64,000 nucleotides of DNA from Cladorrhinum sp. PSN259 (taxonomy: Eukaryota > Ascomycota > Sordariomycetes > Sordariales > Podosporaceae): NCBI GenBank assembly GCA_033725935.1, contig MU867121.1, positions 124,001 through 188,000 on the forward strand, in the 5' to 3' direction. Position 1 is the first letter of the stretch; every line of letters begins with the position of its first letter. The notes beneath the pieces were generated by a model. The model saw nothing but the letters and a program-made list of their open reading frames with translations. It did no database searches and was not told the DNA's origin. The position numbers were made by a program, and so were the translations under genes. Positions 34,354 through 44,255 of this stretch are shown in pieces.

Positions 34354-35253
34354 GCGCCGGTCTTCACATGGAAATTACACATCCAAATCGAAGCAAGCAG
34401 CCGGCCCGTACTGAATGCCGGTTCGAGTCGGGCAGTGGCAGGTTCGACCCCCGGCGCTGGTGCAACTTCAGCCACGAAAACTCTCACAAATCGGTGCGAT
34501 CCATGGCACTCACTTACAGCCCATGTTTGCAGACTAGAAGTCCGAACTGGCCATGTCACGCATGAGAACTCGAATTCGCGCGCTCAAAGACATTGTCCTG
34601 GGAATAGAAGAAGTCGCTCTGAGAATGGAACCATGATAAAAGTAAACCCGAAGACGTTCATGTTCTTCCATAACATTCAACCATGACAAATAACACATAA
34701 TCAGAAGTATCAGCTTTCATAAAAATCCACAACAGTTTCACACTGGGAACAAATCATATAAAACGGTTGGGTAGCATTTTGTGGGAGGGAAGACAAAAGA
34801 TGGTAGGGAGAACTGGATGGAGGAGTACGGCGTTTTTAGTCACTATAATTAGATCAGCGTTCTGCATTATCACATTAAACAATTATTTTTTCGACTTAAT
34901 TATACTAAATCAATTCCAATTACACTTTCTGCCAGGCAATTAGACTACTGCGTCATGTCGTGAATATTCTGCTCTGGGATCTCAGGGGCAAAAGGGGTGA
35001 TAGAGTAATTTGCTCGAGGGTTAGGGCTGCAGTCCAATGACTCCAATTAGCAGTGACGCACTCAGTGTCACCAGTTTGACTCACCCCGCCTAAAAACGTG
35101 TTTGAAAAAAATTACCCCGCTGTGGATAATTTCCAGACAATTGGTTTCCGAGAGCGGGTTGTCGCCTACCAAAAATCCCCAACTTGCCCACAACGTTCAT
35201 CTGGACCGGTGAATTGCTTGCAACTGGTCTGTTCGTCAAACAAGTAGTCCAAG
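34354..35253. other. Intergenic, AT-rich in the middle
   Basis: 3' region of the previous gene and promoter of lysyl-tRNA synthetase. Sequence near 34850-34930 is strongly AT-rich. A short GCTGTGGATAA motif at about 35119 resembles a MITE end but has no partner. No gene seen. Confidence 0.5.
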
Positions 35254-37501
35254 ATGGCCGATTCCAGCACCCCCGCCCCGGCTCCTCCCACCGAGGAAGT
35301 TGCCAACCTCCACCTCGACGAAGTCACCGGCGAGCGTATTTCCAAGACCGAGCTGAAGAAGCGCCAGAAGCAAAGGCAGAAGGAGGCCGACAAGGCCGCA
35401 AAGGCAGCTGCTGCTCCTCCCAAAGTCAACAAGCCCAAGAATGCTGCTGGCCAAGAGGAGGCCGACCTGAACCCTAACCAGTACTATGAGATCCGTACTC
35501 GCCATGTTAATGAGCGTATGTTGTAGCTCCCTGCCTGGCTGGCACTTCCCTGACGTACCAATTGCGGCGATTCATGCATGCTCACACCAAATGTGAAATA
35601 CGCAGTCCTCAAGAACCCCGAGACCAACCCCTACCCCCACAAGTTCGTGGTCGACTACGACGACAAGAAGTTCCAGGAGGAGTTCAAGGACCTCAAGTCG
35701 GGTGATGTGAACAAGGACAAGAAGATTCGCATTGCTGCCCGTATCTACAATAAGCGCTCTAGCGGTGCCAAGCTCATCTTCTACGGTAACTTTTATCGAC
35801 GCCTACAATATGTCTAGAGCAGCTGCTTACTAAATCGTGCAGATGTTCGCACTTCTGCCGATACCCGTAGCATTGGTGTTCAGCTCCAGGTTGTCTGCCA
35901 AGCCCAGTATGTTGAGGAGGGTGGGCTTTCCTTCGAGAAGCAGCACGAGAACATTCGCCGTGGTGATGTGATTGGTATTGTGGGTTATCCGGGCCGCACC
36001 AACCCCAAGAACAAGCTCGCCGCTGGCCAGGAGGGTGAGCTGTCCATCTTCGCGACCGAGATTCAGCTTCTCAGCCCATGCTTGCACATGCTTCCTAGTG
36101 TGCGCTTCCCCTTCGCCGACGCCGAGCAGCGTGCTCGCATGAGATACCTCGACATGCTCTGGAACGACAAGAGCCGCAAGACTCTTTGGCAGCGCAGCCG
36201 AATGGTTCGGTACATTCGTGACTTCTTCCACGAGCGTCACTTTGTGGAGGTCGAGACCCCTATGATGCACGCCATCGCTGGCGGTGCAACCGCGCTTCCG
36301 TTCATTACCCACCACAACGACCTGGATATCGACATGTACATGAGAGTTGCCCCTGAGCTTTTCCTCAAGAAGATGATTGTTGGTCAGTTCGGCAAGGTTT
36401 TCGAGATGGGCAAGAACTTCCGCAACGAGGGCGTCGATCTCACCCACAACCCCGAGTTTACCTCGATCGAGTTCTACTGGGCGTACGCTGATATGTACGA
36501 CTTGATGAACATTACCGAAGAGCTGGTTTCATCTCTCGTCAAGGAGCTTACCGGTGGTTACATCACCAGCTTCACCAACCAGCACGGTGAGGAATATACC
36601 GTCAACTGGGAAGCACCATGGCGCAGGGTTGAGATGATTCCTGCCCTTGAGGAGGCCACTGGCGAGAAGTTCCCCCCTTCTGAGGAACTCCACACCGAGG
36701 AGACCAACCAGTTCTTGCGAAGAGTCTGCGAGAAGATGGGCGTTGAGTGCCCGCCACCGCTTACCAATGCTCGCATGATTGACAAGCTCACTGGAGAGTT
36801 TATCGAGGAGACCTGCGTCAATCCCACCTTCATCCGTAAGTTGAACTGTTTGTCATATTTTTGGAAACATTCTGCTGACATGAATCACAGTCGAGCACCC
36901 TCAGATGATGAGCCCTCTCGCCAAGTACCATCGGTCCAAGAAGGGTCTCTGCGAGCGCTTCGAGGCCTTTGTTTGCAAGAAGGAGATTGCCAACGCTTAC
37001 ACCGAGTTGAATAACCCCTTTGATCAGAGACTCCGTTTCGAGGAGCAGGCTCGTCAGAAGGACCAGGGTGACGATGAGGCGTGAGTTATCATGCAGTAAC
37101 CCACTCTGTTTGGTTGCTCGGTTCCGCTAATTTTGTTCTTTAGTCAACTTGTTGATGAGAGCTTCTTGAACGCTCTCGAGTACGGCTGTATGTATCTCTC
37201 TTTGATCGAGTCTGGGATGCAATTGCTAACTTCCATGCGTGTAGTGCCTCCTACTGGTGGCTGGGGTCTCGGTATCGACCGTCTGGCCATGTTCCTCACC
37301 AATAACTACTCGATCCGTGAGGTGTTGGCGTTCCCCTTCCTCCGTGAGGAGAAGACGGCCCACAAGGAGAAGTTCGCTGCCGAGGTTGTCGATGTTCAGC
37401 CTCTGCCTGAGGAGGGCATTCGTGAGTTTGTTTTCCAGGTTGCCTCATGCTGGGATTTGAAAACTAGCAGCTGACAAATTTTTAAAACAGCCCACAAATA
37501 G
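35254..37501 (+). CDS. KRS1: Lysyl-tRNA synthetase, cytoplasmic (class II)
   Basis: Seven exons: 35254-35515, 35606-35785, 35843-36835, 36891-37080, 37144-37187, 37245-37421 and 37491-37501, giving 618 residues. A basic N-terminal helix (KTELKKRQKQRQKEADKAAK) typical of eukaryotic LysRS precedes an OB-fold anticodon-binding domain (NPYPHKF; RSIGVQLQVVCQ). The class II catalytic core has motif 2 FRNEGVDLTHNPEFT (about residue 340) and motif 3 GGWGLGIDRL (about 561-570), with YLDMLWN and VETPMMHAIAGGA between. It charges tRNA-Lys with lysine in the cytosol. The final exon is only 11 nt and encodes the last Pro-His-Lys and the stop. The length is close to yeast Krs1 (591). Confidence 0.95.
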
Positions 37502-38876
37502 ACCAAGAAGAAAAAAACTAATGTGAGATGTAGCAAGAAAAGAAAAATTGGGTTTTAGATAGGGGATATGATCATGAAACTTTACAAGAGCTTGTATGCA
37601 ACGGGAACTCGAAAAGAAAGTTACGAATTAAAAGCCAGAACAGACTTGAAGATATTATGATTGTGGCTATGCTGATCTTGATGACGATGCCCTTGATAGG
37701 TTGTGACCATACAAAATACATACGCGTATTTCAATCGTGGGAATGGGTACCGAGGGACATTTTGTCTTGTCGCTCCTGGCGCCAAGGCATGATTTGGAGA
37801 TTTGGGAAGGATGTCGCGATCTGAGATGAGACTTGGCGCTCTAGGATGGTGGTAACGAATCGGGGTACATAGACAACCCGTGTTGTCCGGGCAGGTATGT
37901 AGCTTTCAGGATGACGGGTTGATACGACTATGGCAAGCTTATACAAGGGGGTGATTATACAAGAGATGCTCAGAGTGAAGATGTCTTTGGGTGATTCAAA
38001 GATGATGTTTAACAACGGTGGGATCCCAGATCAATTGGGCGCAACGCAACAGCGGTCAATACAGCCTGGAAAGCCCAGAAAGAAGAAGTCTTGGTCAGCC
38101 CACTAAGGGGCCTTGGCTGACGGCTACGGGCGTCCCACGTTCTTGGATTCGGGCGGGGTTGGGGTGGTGTGTGGAAGCCCCAGGCTCTGCAGGTTTTATA
38201 ATTTCCGTTCCCGTTCCTGAGAACAGGAGGGGGGTTTGAGTGGTCAATTCCTCAGAGCTCCGAAACCCAAGTCCCTCTTTTGTCGTCGTATTTCTCGGGT
38301 TCGGCTTCGGTTTCCCTTCCGCTTTGGCACTCTGCCCTGCTGCAGTCGCAGCCGTTTGACATTCAATTGCACGCTTTGGGGGTTGATTTGAAGAAGGAAG
38401 GTGTGCCCTGTGCTGCCACGCGTTCTTCTTTCATCATTCGGTTTTCGTTTTTCGGATTAGGCTTTTTTCCTTTCTTTTCTAAAACAGAAGAGCTGTACGC
38501 CCGAGTACAGAGGAGAAAGGATCAAAGTTGAATTTCTGATAAGGTGCCCGCCTGGGGCTATTCCTCGAGAACTTGGGGGTTATAAGTGATGCCGTGAGAC
38601 AACTTTATCTGCGACCGCCGACGATTTACCTACACAAACGTCCACTTAATATACACCCGACTTACACACGAACCGCTTTAAACCGTCGATCGCTGTCATT
38701 TTTTGACTTAATTATACTTTTTCTAACGTCGCGCCAACAACGGACCGAGACGTTGTCAGCACTCAAATCAATCAACTAAACGTCGTTCTAACTTTATCGT
38801 CTCTAAGCTTCAAACGACCGCACAAAGTCTCGTGCGTCGCCCTAACGGCGGCGCAGGTACCCTCGACGCCAAAAAG
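37502..38876. other. Intergenic: KRS1 3' region and ABC transporter promoter
   Basis: About 1.4 kb. The left half is the 3' region of KRS1. The right half is a T/C-rich upstream region and probable long leader of the ABC transporter (Y-rich near 38440-38480 and 38690-38720). No coding signal. Confidence 0.5.
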
Positions 38877-41800
38877 ATGCCCCTCATCTCGCAGACCCTC
38901 ACCCTAACCCGCAAGAACTGGCTCATCATCCTCAATCGACATAGCAATGCTACGATCGTCAGAGCGTTCGTTCTGCCTGTTATTCTCCTTTCATTTCTTT
39001 CTTATGCAAGGAACTTGTTCGTCCCCGCGGCGGTGTTTGGTATCTCCGAACACCACGCGATAAGGAGTCTACCGAATGCGCTCGCGGAAGCAGAGGGGAG
39101 GGACAGGGTCGTGTTTGTTAATAATGGGTTCAAGGGAGGAGAGATTGAGAGGATTATTGGCCGGTTAGGTGAGCAAGTGAGGAGCGTACCCGGGAAGGAA
39201 GTGCTTGTTTTGGAGGATGAGAGAGAGCTGGCGAGCGTTTGTCGCGCGAGTTTGAGGGGTGTCAGCGGGTGTTATGGCGCCGTTGTGTTCAACGGGTCAC
39301 CCACAGAGGGTGGGAAGGGTGACTACTGGAATTACACCATCAGGGCTGACGGCGCGCTGGGATTCGGGAGGATCAATGTTGACAAGGATAGCAATGATGG
39401 GCAGGTGTTTACGTTGCCTTTGATCCGGGCGGTTGATAACCTGATTAGTGGTGGGAAGCTGGACGGCGAGGTGGAGGAATACCCTTTTACCTCTCTCACC
39501 AAGGAGGAGAGGGAGAAGAGGGTGAAGCAGTTTTACCAAAGGGCAATCATCAATTTCCTGGGTGTTGCGTTTGTCGCGGGTCTGGTTGGGGTGGTGTATC
39601 ACTTGACCGGGTTTGTTGCTACGGAGAGGGAGACGGGCATGTCGACGCTAGTTGAGGCCATGATGGTTACGAAGGGCGGCAGGTGGAAGGGCCAGGCTGC
39701 GAGGATTGTGGCGTATCATTTGGCTTTTTCGTCAGTGTATTTGCCCGGATGGGTCGTCGGAGCCTTGATTCTTTGGAGAGGGGTTTTCTCAAACACCAGC
39801 TTCTTGATCGTCTTGGTGCTGTTTATCTTGGCCGGGCTTGCGCTGGCGTCATTTGCGATCTTTGGTGCTTCATTCTTCAAGAAGTCGCAGCTGAGCGGCG
39901 TGTCGGTCAACATCATCACGCTTCTGCTGGCCATTATTGCTCAAATTTTGACAGCACCAAAGACCGGGCCGGTGATGGTGTTGAGTCTTCTCTTCCCGCC
40001 ATGCACCTTTACCTACTTCATCCACTTCATGGCGAGGTATGAGCGGCAGGAGATGGCGACTAACTTGGTGAAGACAGCACCCGAGAACTCTTGGAGCACG
40101 CCCGGTATCGTCTTGTTCATCTTCTTCATCCTGCAGATTATCATCTACCCTATTCTTGGAGCCCTTGTCGAGCGATGGCTGCACGGCACGACTTCAAGCG
40201 GGCGGAACATCGTCATTGGCGACAAGAACCGTGGAGATATGGATCCCAACTGTGCCGTTCAGCTCGAGGAGTTTACCAAGATTTACAAACCCGGTTTCGT
40301 TCGTCGCCTGTTCTCGTTCATACCCAAGCCTAAGGAGCCGGTGGTGGCCGTCAACAAGCTGACACTCACTGCGAACCGTGGTCAAATTCTTGCGTTGCTG
40401 GGCGCTAACGGAAGCGGTAAATCGACGACACTAGATACCATCGCTGGCATCAACAAGGCTACAAGCGGCAAGATCACCATCGATGGTACTGGCGGTCTGG
40501 GTATTGCTCCTCAAAAGAACGTACTCTGGGACGAATTAACAGTCGAGGAACACATTCGCATCTTCAACAAGCTCAAATCGCCCAAGAACCAAGCGTCCAA
40601 GGAAGAAATCCGTCAGCTTGTATTATCCATTGACCTCGGGCAAAAGATCAAGGCGCAGTCTAAGACGTTGTCTGGTGGACAGAAGCGGAAGCTGCAGCTA
40701 GGAATGATGCTTACAGGTGGAAGTGCTGTGTGCTGTGTCGACGAGGTATCAAGTGGTTTGGACCCACTGAGTCGGAGAAAGATATGGGACATTCTCCTGG
40801 CTGAGCGTGGAAAGCGGACCATGATTTTGACGACGCATTTCTTGGACGAGGCCGATCTTCTGGCCGACTACATCGCTGTGATGTCCAAGGGCACCCTTCG
40901 CGCCAGTGGTACATCTGTTGAACTAAAGAACCGTCTGGGTGCTGGTTACAGGATTCATGTCAACAGCCCTAAGCTCATCCCACTTTTGCCAGAGATTGAC
41001 GGTGTCACGAAAAAGGCCACCAAGGAAGAAGCTTCATACATTGCGTCAACATCGGCTTTGGCTGCGAAGGTTATCAAAGAGCTCGAGGCTGCTGGTATCA
41101 CGGACTACCGATTCTCTGGGCCGACTATTGAGGATGTTTTCCTTCAGCTTGCTGAGGAGGTTCAGAATGAAGGCGTTGCCCCTCTTGACGTTCAGGGTGT
41201 GAATAGCTCGGCAGATGATGAAAAGTCTGCCAAGCAGGTTGCCAGCACCCAGGAGAAGGCCGGCCTAGAGCTCGTGTCCGGCCAACGTATTGGTTATCTA
41301 CGACAGACCTGGGTGCTCTTCCTCAAGCGTTGGACCATTTTCAAGTATAATTCTTTCCCATCCATTGCCGCTCTCGTCATTCCTATAATTGCTGCGGGTC
41401 TGGTGATGCTCTTCGTCAAGGACCAACAAGCCCCTGGCTGCTCTCCTGCTGATCAATCATCTCGCGAGGAGGCTGTTGATATTTTTGCCCAAGACTTCGA
41501 ATTCTTCATGGTCGGCGGTCCCAATAGTGATAACAGATTCTCAACAGAAAATCTGGCTCGACTTATGGCCCCTATTTTCCTCAACAACGGAGCAGGCAGT
41601 GGGAGTGGAAGTGTTGACTCGAACGATGTTGTATCCCGGAGGGCTGTCGACCCCTCGGTCTTGCTCAGCAACATCTCGCTTGTCAGCAGTTTCGACGGGT
41701 TTACTGATGCCGTCAAAGAGAAACGCAAAGATATTATCCCCGCTGCAATCTGGCTTGGAGATGATCAGTCCCGACCCAGGCTCGCATGGAGGGGTAACGG

Positions 41801-43787
41801 GGCTGAGATGATCAACTCTTGGTTTGGCATTTGGGTAATGGATATGCTGTTGACCAACACCACCATCGCATCCACCTATGTCAACTTCGATGTTCCTTTT
41901 TCCCCTTCCACAGGCGACTCCTTGCAACTGTTGGTCTACGTCAGTCTTGCACTGTCGGCATATCCTGGTTTCTTCGCCCTCTATCCCAATCTTGAGCGTC
42001 GTCGCCATGTGCGCGGACTGCAGTACTCCAACGGTGTCAAGCCTCTACCACTTTGGCTGGCGTATACCCTATTTGACTTTATGATTGTCCTTGTCAGCGC
42101 GGTGATCAGTATTGCATTGATGGCAGGTTTGGCGTCACAACTCTGGTATCACATCGGCTACGTCTTCCTCATATTTGTCCTCTATGGGTTAGCATCAACC
42201 CTGCTGGCATACAACATTTCGCTCTTCAGCGCCAACCAACTATCCGCTTACGCCTTTACAGCCGCCGGCCAGCTCGTCCTCTTCCTCGTCTATATCATCG
42301 CGTACATGAGCGTCATTACCTACACCCCCGCTCAGAAGATTGATGACACCCTGATAATCGTGCACTTTGTCATCGCCGCCTTCGCGCCAATTGCCTCAGT
42401 CTGCCGTGCACTGTTCCTCGCGCTGAACCTCTTCTCAACAGCCTGCGACGGTGATTCACTTGCCTCCAACCCAGGCGGAATCCTCCAATACGGCGGACCG
42501 ATCCTCTACCTCATCCTGCAATCCATCATCCTGTTCCTTATCCTCGTCTGGGCAGACGGCGGCAGCGCAGGTGTCAACCTTCGCAGTATATTCTCTCGCA
42601 AGTCATCTAAGCCCGATGCCGCAACAGAACAGGAAGCAGCTCAGATCTCAGACGAGGAAATTGCCGCTGAACTGGTCCGCGTCAAGTCTTCGGCTGCCTC
42701 GTCTTCTGACGGCTTGCGTGTGATCAACCTCGTCAAATCCTTTGGCAAAAATACAGCAGTCGACAACGTAACATTCTCCGTCCCCCACGGAGAAGTTTTC
42801 GCTCTTCTAGGCCCCAACGGCGCAGGAAAGTCCACGACAATCTCCCTGATAAGAGGCGACATCAAACCCTCCCTTTCATCTTCGGACATACTGATCGAAA
42901 ACCACAGCGTAACCCGCCAGTTAGCCTCGGCGCGCTCTCAGTTGGGCGTATGCCCTCAATTCGACGCCGTAGACCAAATGACCGTCACTGATCACCTCAA
43001 ATTCTACGCCCGCGTGCGTGGTATTCCCGACCTGGACTCCCAAGTTTCCGCTGTCCTTCGTGCCGTCGGACTGGAATCTTTTAGGTCCAGACAAGCGCAC
43101 GCGCTATCGGGCGGTAACAAGCGCAAACTATCCTTGGGCATCGCACTGATGGGTAATCCATCCGTCATGCTGCTGGACGAACCTTCCTCCGGTCTAGACG
43201 CAGCCGCCAAGCGCATCATGTGGCGGACCTTGGTAGCTGCGGTACCCGGCCGGTCTATCTTGCTTACCACGCACAGCATGGAAGAAGCGGACGCTCTGGC
43301 CTCGAGGGCCGGTATTCTGGCCAAGAGGATGTTGGCGCTGGGCAGTACCGATACCTTGCGCAAGAGGTTCGGCGACCAGCTGCACGTCCATATTGTCTGC
43401 AAGGGGGCGCCACACACCAGCGAGGAGCAAATGATGGTTATTAGGGATTGGGTTCGGGAACAGTTTGGTAAGGAGGGTGAGGAAAATGGTGTCGAGGTGG
43501 AGGAAAAGACTTATCACGGTCAGATGAGGTTTAAAGTACCCGTTTCTGTTTTCAACAATGACAGACAAGGGCAAGGGCAAGGGGAAGGTCATGGGGGTGG
43601 AAACAACAGTGCGATTGGCAGGTTGGTGGTGCTCTTGGAGGAGAACAAGGAGGCGCTGGGAATCGAGCATTACAGCGTCAGTCCTACCACGCTTGATCAG
43701 GTCTTCTTGACTGTCGTGGGGAGGCATAATGTCAAGGAGGAGGGGTACGAGGAGAAGGAGAAGAAGAAGTGGTGGCAGAGAAAGTAG
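38877..43787 (+). CDS. ABC transporter, subfamily A (full-length, two NBDs)
   Basis: One exon of 1636 residues; the ATG at 38877 (MPLISQTLTLTRKNW) is the first in frame, since the codon further upstream at 38832 is GTG. Each half has a leading helix, a soluble loop, a membrane block and an ATPase. NBD1 has Walker A GANGSGKSTT (from about 509), signature LSGGQKRK (about 598) and Walker B CCVDEVSSGLD. NBD2 has GPNGAGKSTT (about 1312), LSGGNKRK (about 1410) and LLDEPSSGLD. The order TMD-NBD-TMD-NBD, the membrane blocks placed just before each NBD, and the LSGGxKRK signatures fit ABCA-type lipid transporters. Filamentous fungi have few of these. The substrate is unknown; lipid or sterol transport or trafficking at an internal membrane is inferred. 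The absence of introns in almost 5 kb is notable beside its neighbours. Confidence 0.92.
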   Translation: MPLISQTLTLTRKNWLIILNRHSNATIVRAFVLPVILLSFLSYARNLFVPAAVFGISEHHAIRSLPNALAEAEGRDRVVFVNNGFKGGEIERIIGRLGEQVRSVPGKEVLVLEDERELASVCRASLRGVSGCYGAVVFNGSPTEGGKGDYWNYTIRADGALGFGRINVDKDSNDGQVFTLPLIRAVDNLISGGKLDGEVEEYPFTSLTKEEREKRVKQFYQRAIINFLGVAFVAGLVGVVYHLTGFVATERETGMSTLVEAMMVTKGGRWKGQAARIVAYHLAFSSVYLPGWVVGALILWRGVFSNTSFLIVLVLFILAGLALASFAIFGASFFKKSQLSGVSVNIITLLLAIIAQILTAPKTGPVMVLSLLFPPCTFTYFIHFMARYERQEMATNLVKTAPENSWSTPGIVLFIFFILQIIIYPILGALVERWLHGTTSSGRNIVIGDKNRGDMDPNCAVQLEEFTKIYKPGFVRRLFSFIPKPKEPVVAVNKLTLTANRGQILALLGANGSGKSTTLDTIAGINKATSGKITIDGTGGLGIAPQKNVLWDELTVEEHIRIFNKLKSPKNQASKEEIRQLVLSIDLGQKIKAQSKTLSGGQKRKLQLGMMLTGGSAVCCVDEVSSGLDPLSRRKIWDILLAERGKRTMILTTHFLDEADLLADYIAVMSKGTLRASGTSVELKNRLGAGYRIHVNSPKLIPLLPEIDGVTKKATKEEASYIASTSALAAKVIKELEAAGITDYRFSGPTIEDVFLQLAEEVQNEGVAPLDVQGVNSSADDEKSAKQVASTQEKAGLELVSGQRIGYLRQTWVLFLKRWTIFKYNSFPSIAALVIPIIAAGLVMLFVKDQQAPGCSPADQSSREEAVDIFAQDFEFFMVGGPNSDNRFSTENLARLMAPIFLNNGAGSGSGSVDSNDVVSRRAVDPSVLLSNISLVSSFDGFTDAVKEKRKDIIPAAIWLGDDQSRPRLAWRGNGAEMINSWFGIWVMDMLLTNTTIASTYVNFDVPFSPSTGDSLQLLVYVSLALSAYPGFFALYPNLERRRHVRGLQYSNGVKPLPLWLAYTLFDFMIVLVSAVISIALMAGLASQLWYHIGYVFLIFVLYGLASTLLAYNISLFSANQLSAYAFTAAGQLVLFLVYIIAYMSVITYTPAQKIDDTLIIVHFVIAAFAPIASVCRALFLALNLFSTACDGDSLASNPGGILQYGGPILYLILQSIILFLILVWADGGSAGVNLRSIFSRKSSKPDAATEQEAAQISDEEIAAELVRVKSSAASSSDGLRVINLVKSFGKNTAVDNVTFSVPHGEVFALLGPNGAGKSTTISLIRGDIKPSLSSSDILIENHSVTRQLASARSQLGVCPQFDAVDQMTVTDHLKFYARVRGIPDLDSQVSAVLRAVGLESFRSRQAHALSGGNKRKLSLGIALMGNPSVMLLDEPSSGLDAAAKRIMWRTLVAAVPGRSILLTTHSMEEADALASRAGILAKRMLALGSTDTLRKRFGDQLHVHIVCKGAPHTSEEQMMVIRDWVREQFGKEGEENGVEVEEKTYHGQMRFKVPVSVFNNDRQGQGQGEGHGGGNNSAIGRLVVLLEENKEALGIEHYSVSPTTLDQVFLTVVGRHNVKEEGYEEKEKKKWWQRK

Positions 43788-44255
43788 AGAGAAATGGTGA
43801 TGTTTTGAAGGTTTGGTTTGGATGGGAGGGACATGTTGTTGGGGGGGCTTTTTGGTGTTTTTTTTTTTGGTTATATATACCATTTTTGCCTTTTCTATAT
43901 TTTCTATATTTTCTATATTTTCTATATTTTCTATATTTTCTATATTTTCTATATTTTCTATATTTTCTATATTTTCTATATTTTCTATGTTGATATTTGT
44001 AAATTTGCACATATGATGGGCAAAACAAGAAGCTATCTAAGAGGCTTATTAGAGCTTCCCTCTCTCGTTTATTAGAGGACAATGAGGTAATGTACAGTAC
44101 ATGTGTTTTGGAAGGACTTTTCATAGAGCTACTGTGGATAATAAATTAAATCTCAATTAAACTCATTCTCTTCAAGTTTCTACTACATATGCACCAATCG
44201 CTGAAAATCAGGGGTATTTTGAAATGCAAGTTGTAATATACGCCTGCTTATTTAA
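43788..44255. other. Convergent intergenic region
   Basis: The region between the ABC transporter (+) and TOK channel (-) stops; it carries the minisatellite reported separately and otherwise AT-rich 3' sequence. Confidence 0.6.
43891..43988. repeat. 9-nt minisatellite (TTTTCTATA)n
   Basis: About 11 perfect head-to-tail copies of TTTTCTATA in the 3' region of the ABC transporter gene. It is read in frame as apparent NIE repeats on the minus strand and YIF repeats on the plus strand, which are not real proteins. Confidence 0.97.

Noticed and set aside
34354..34464. tRNA-like sequence: GCGCCGG and CCGGCGC at the ends, with two GGTTCGA boxes
   Set aside because: The T stem next to the 3' end does not pair, no A box is present, and the spacing is too long. 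Probably chance in GC-rich sequence after the gene.
35118..35132. Isolated GCTGTGGATAA motif, also near 44129
   Set aside because: Resembles the MITE end, but no matching inverted end or interior was found nearby.
43194..44012. Minus-strand frame with NIE repeats
   Set aside because: Created by the 9-nt minisatellite and antisense to ABC transporter NBD2.
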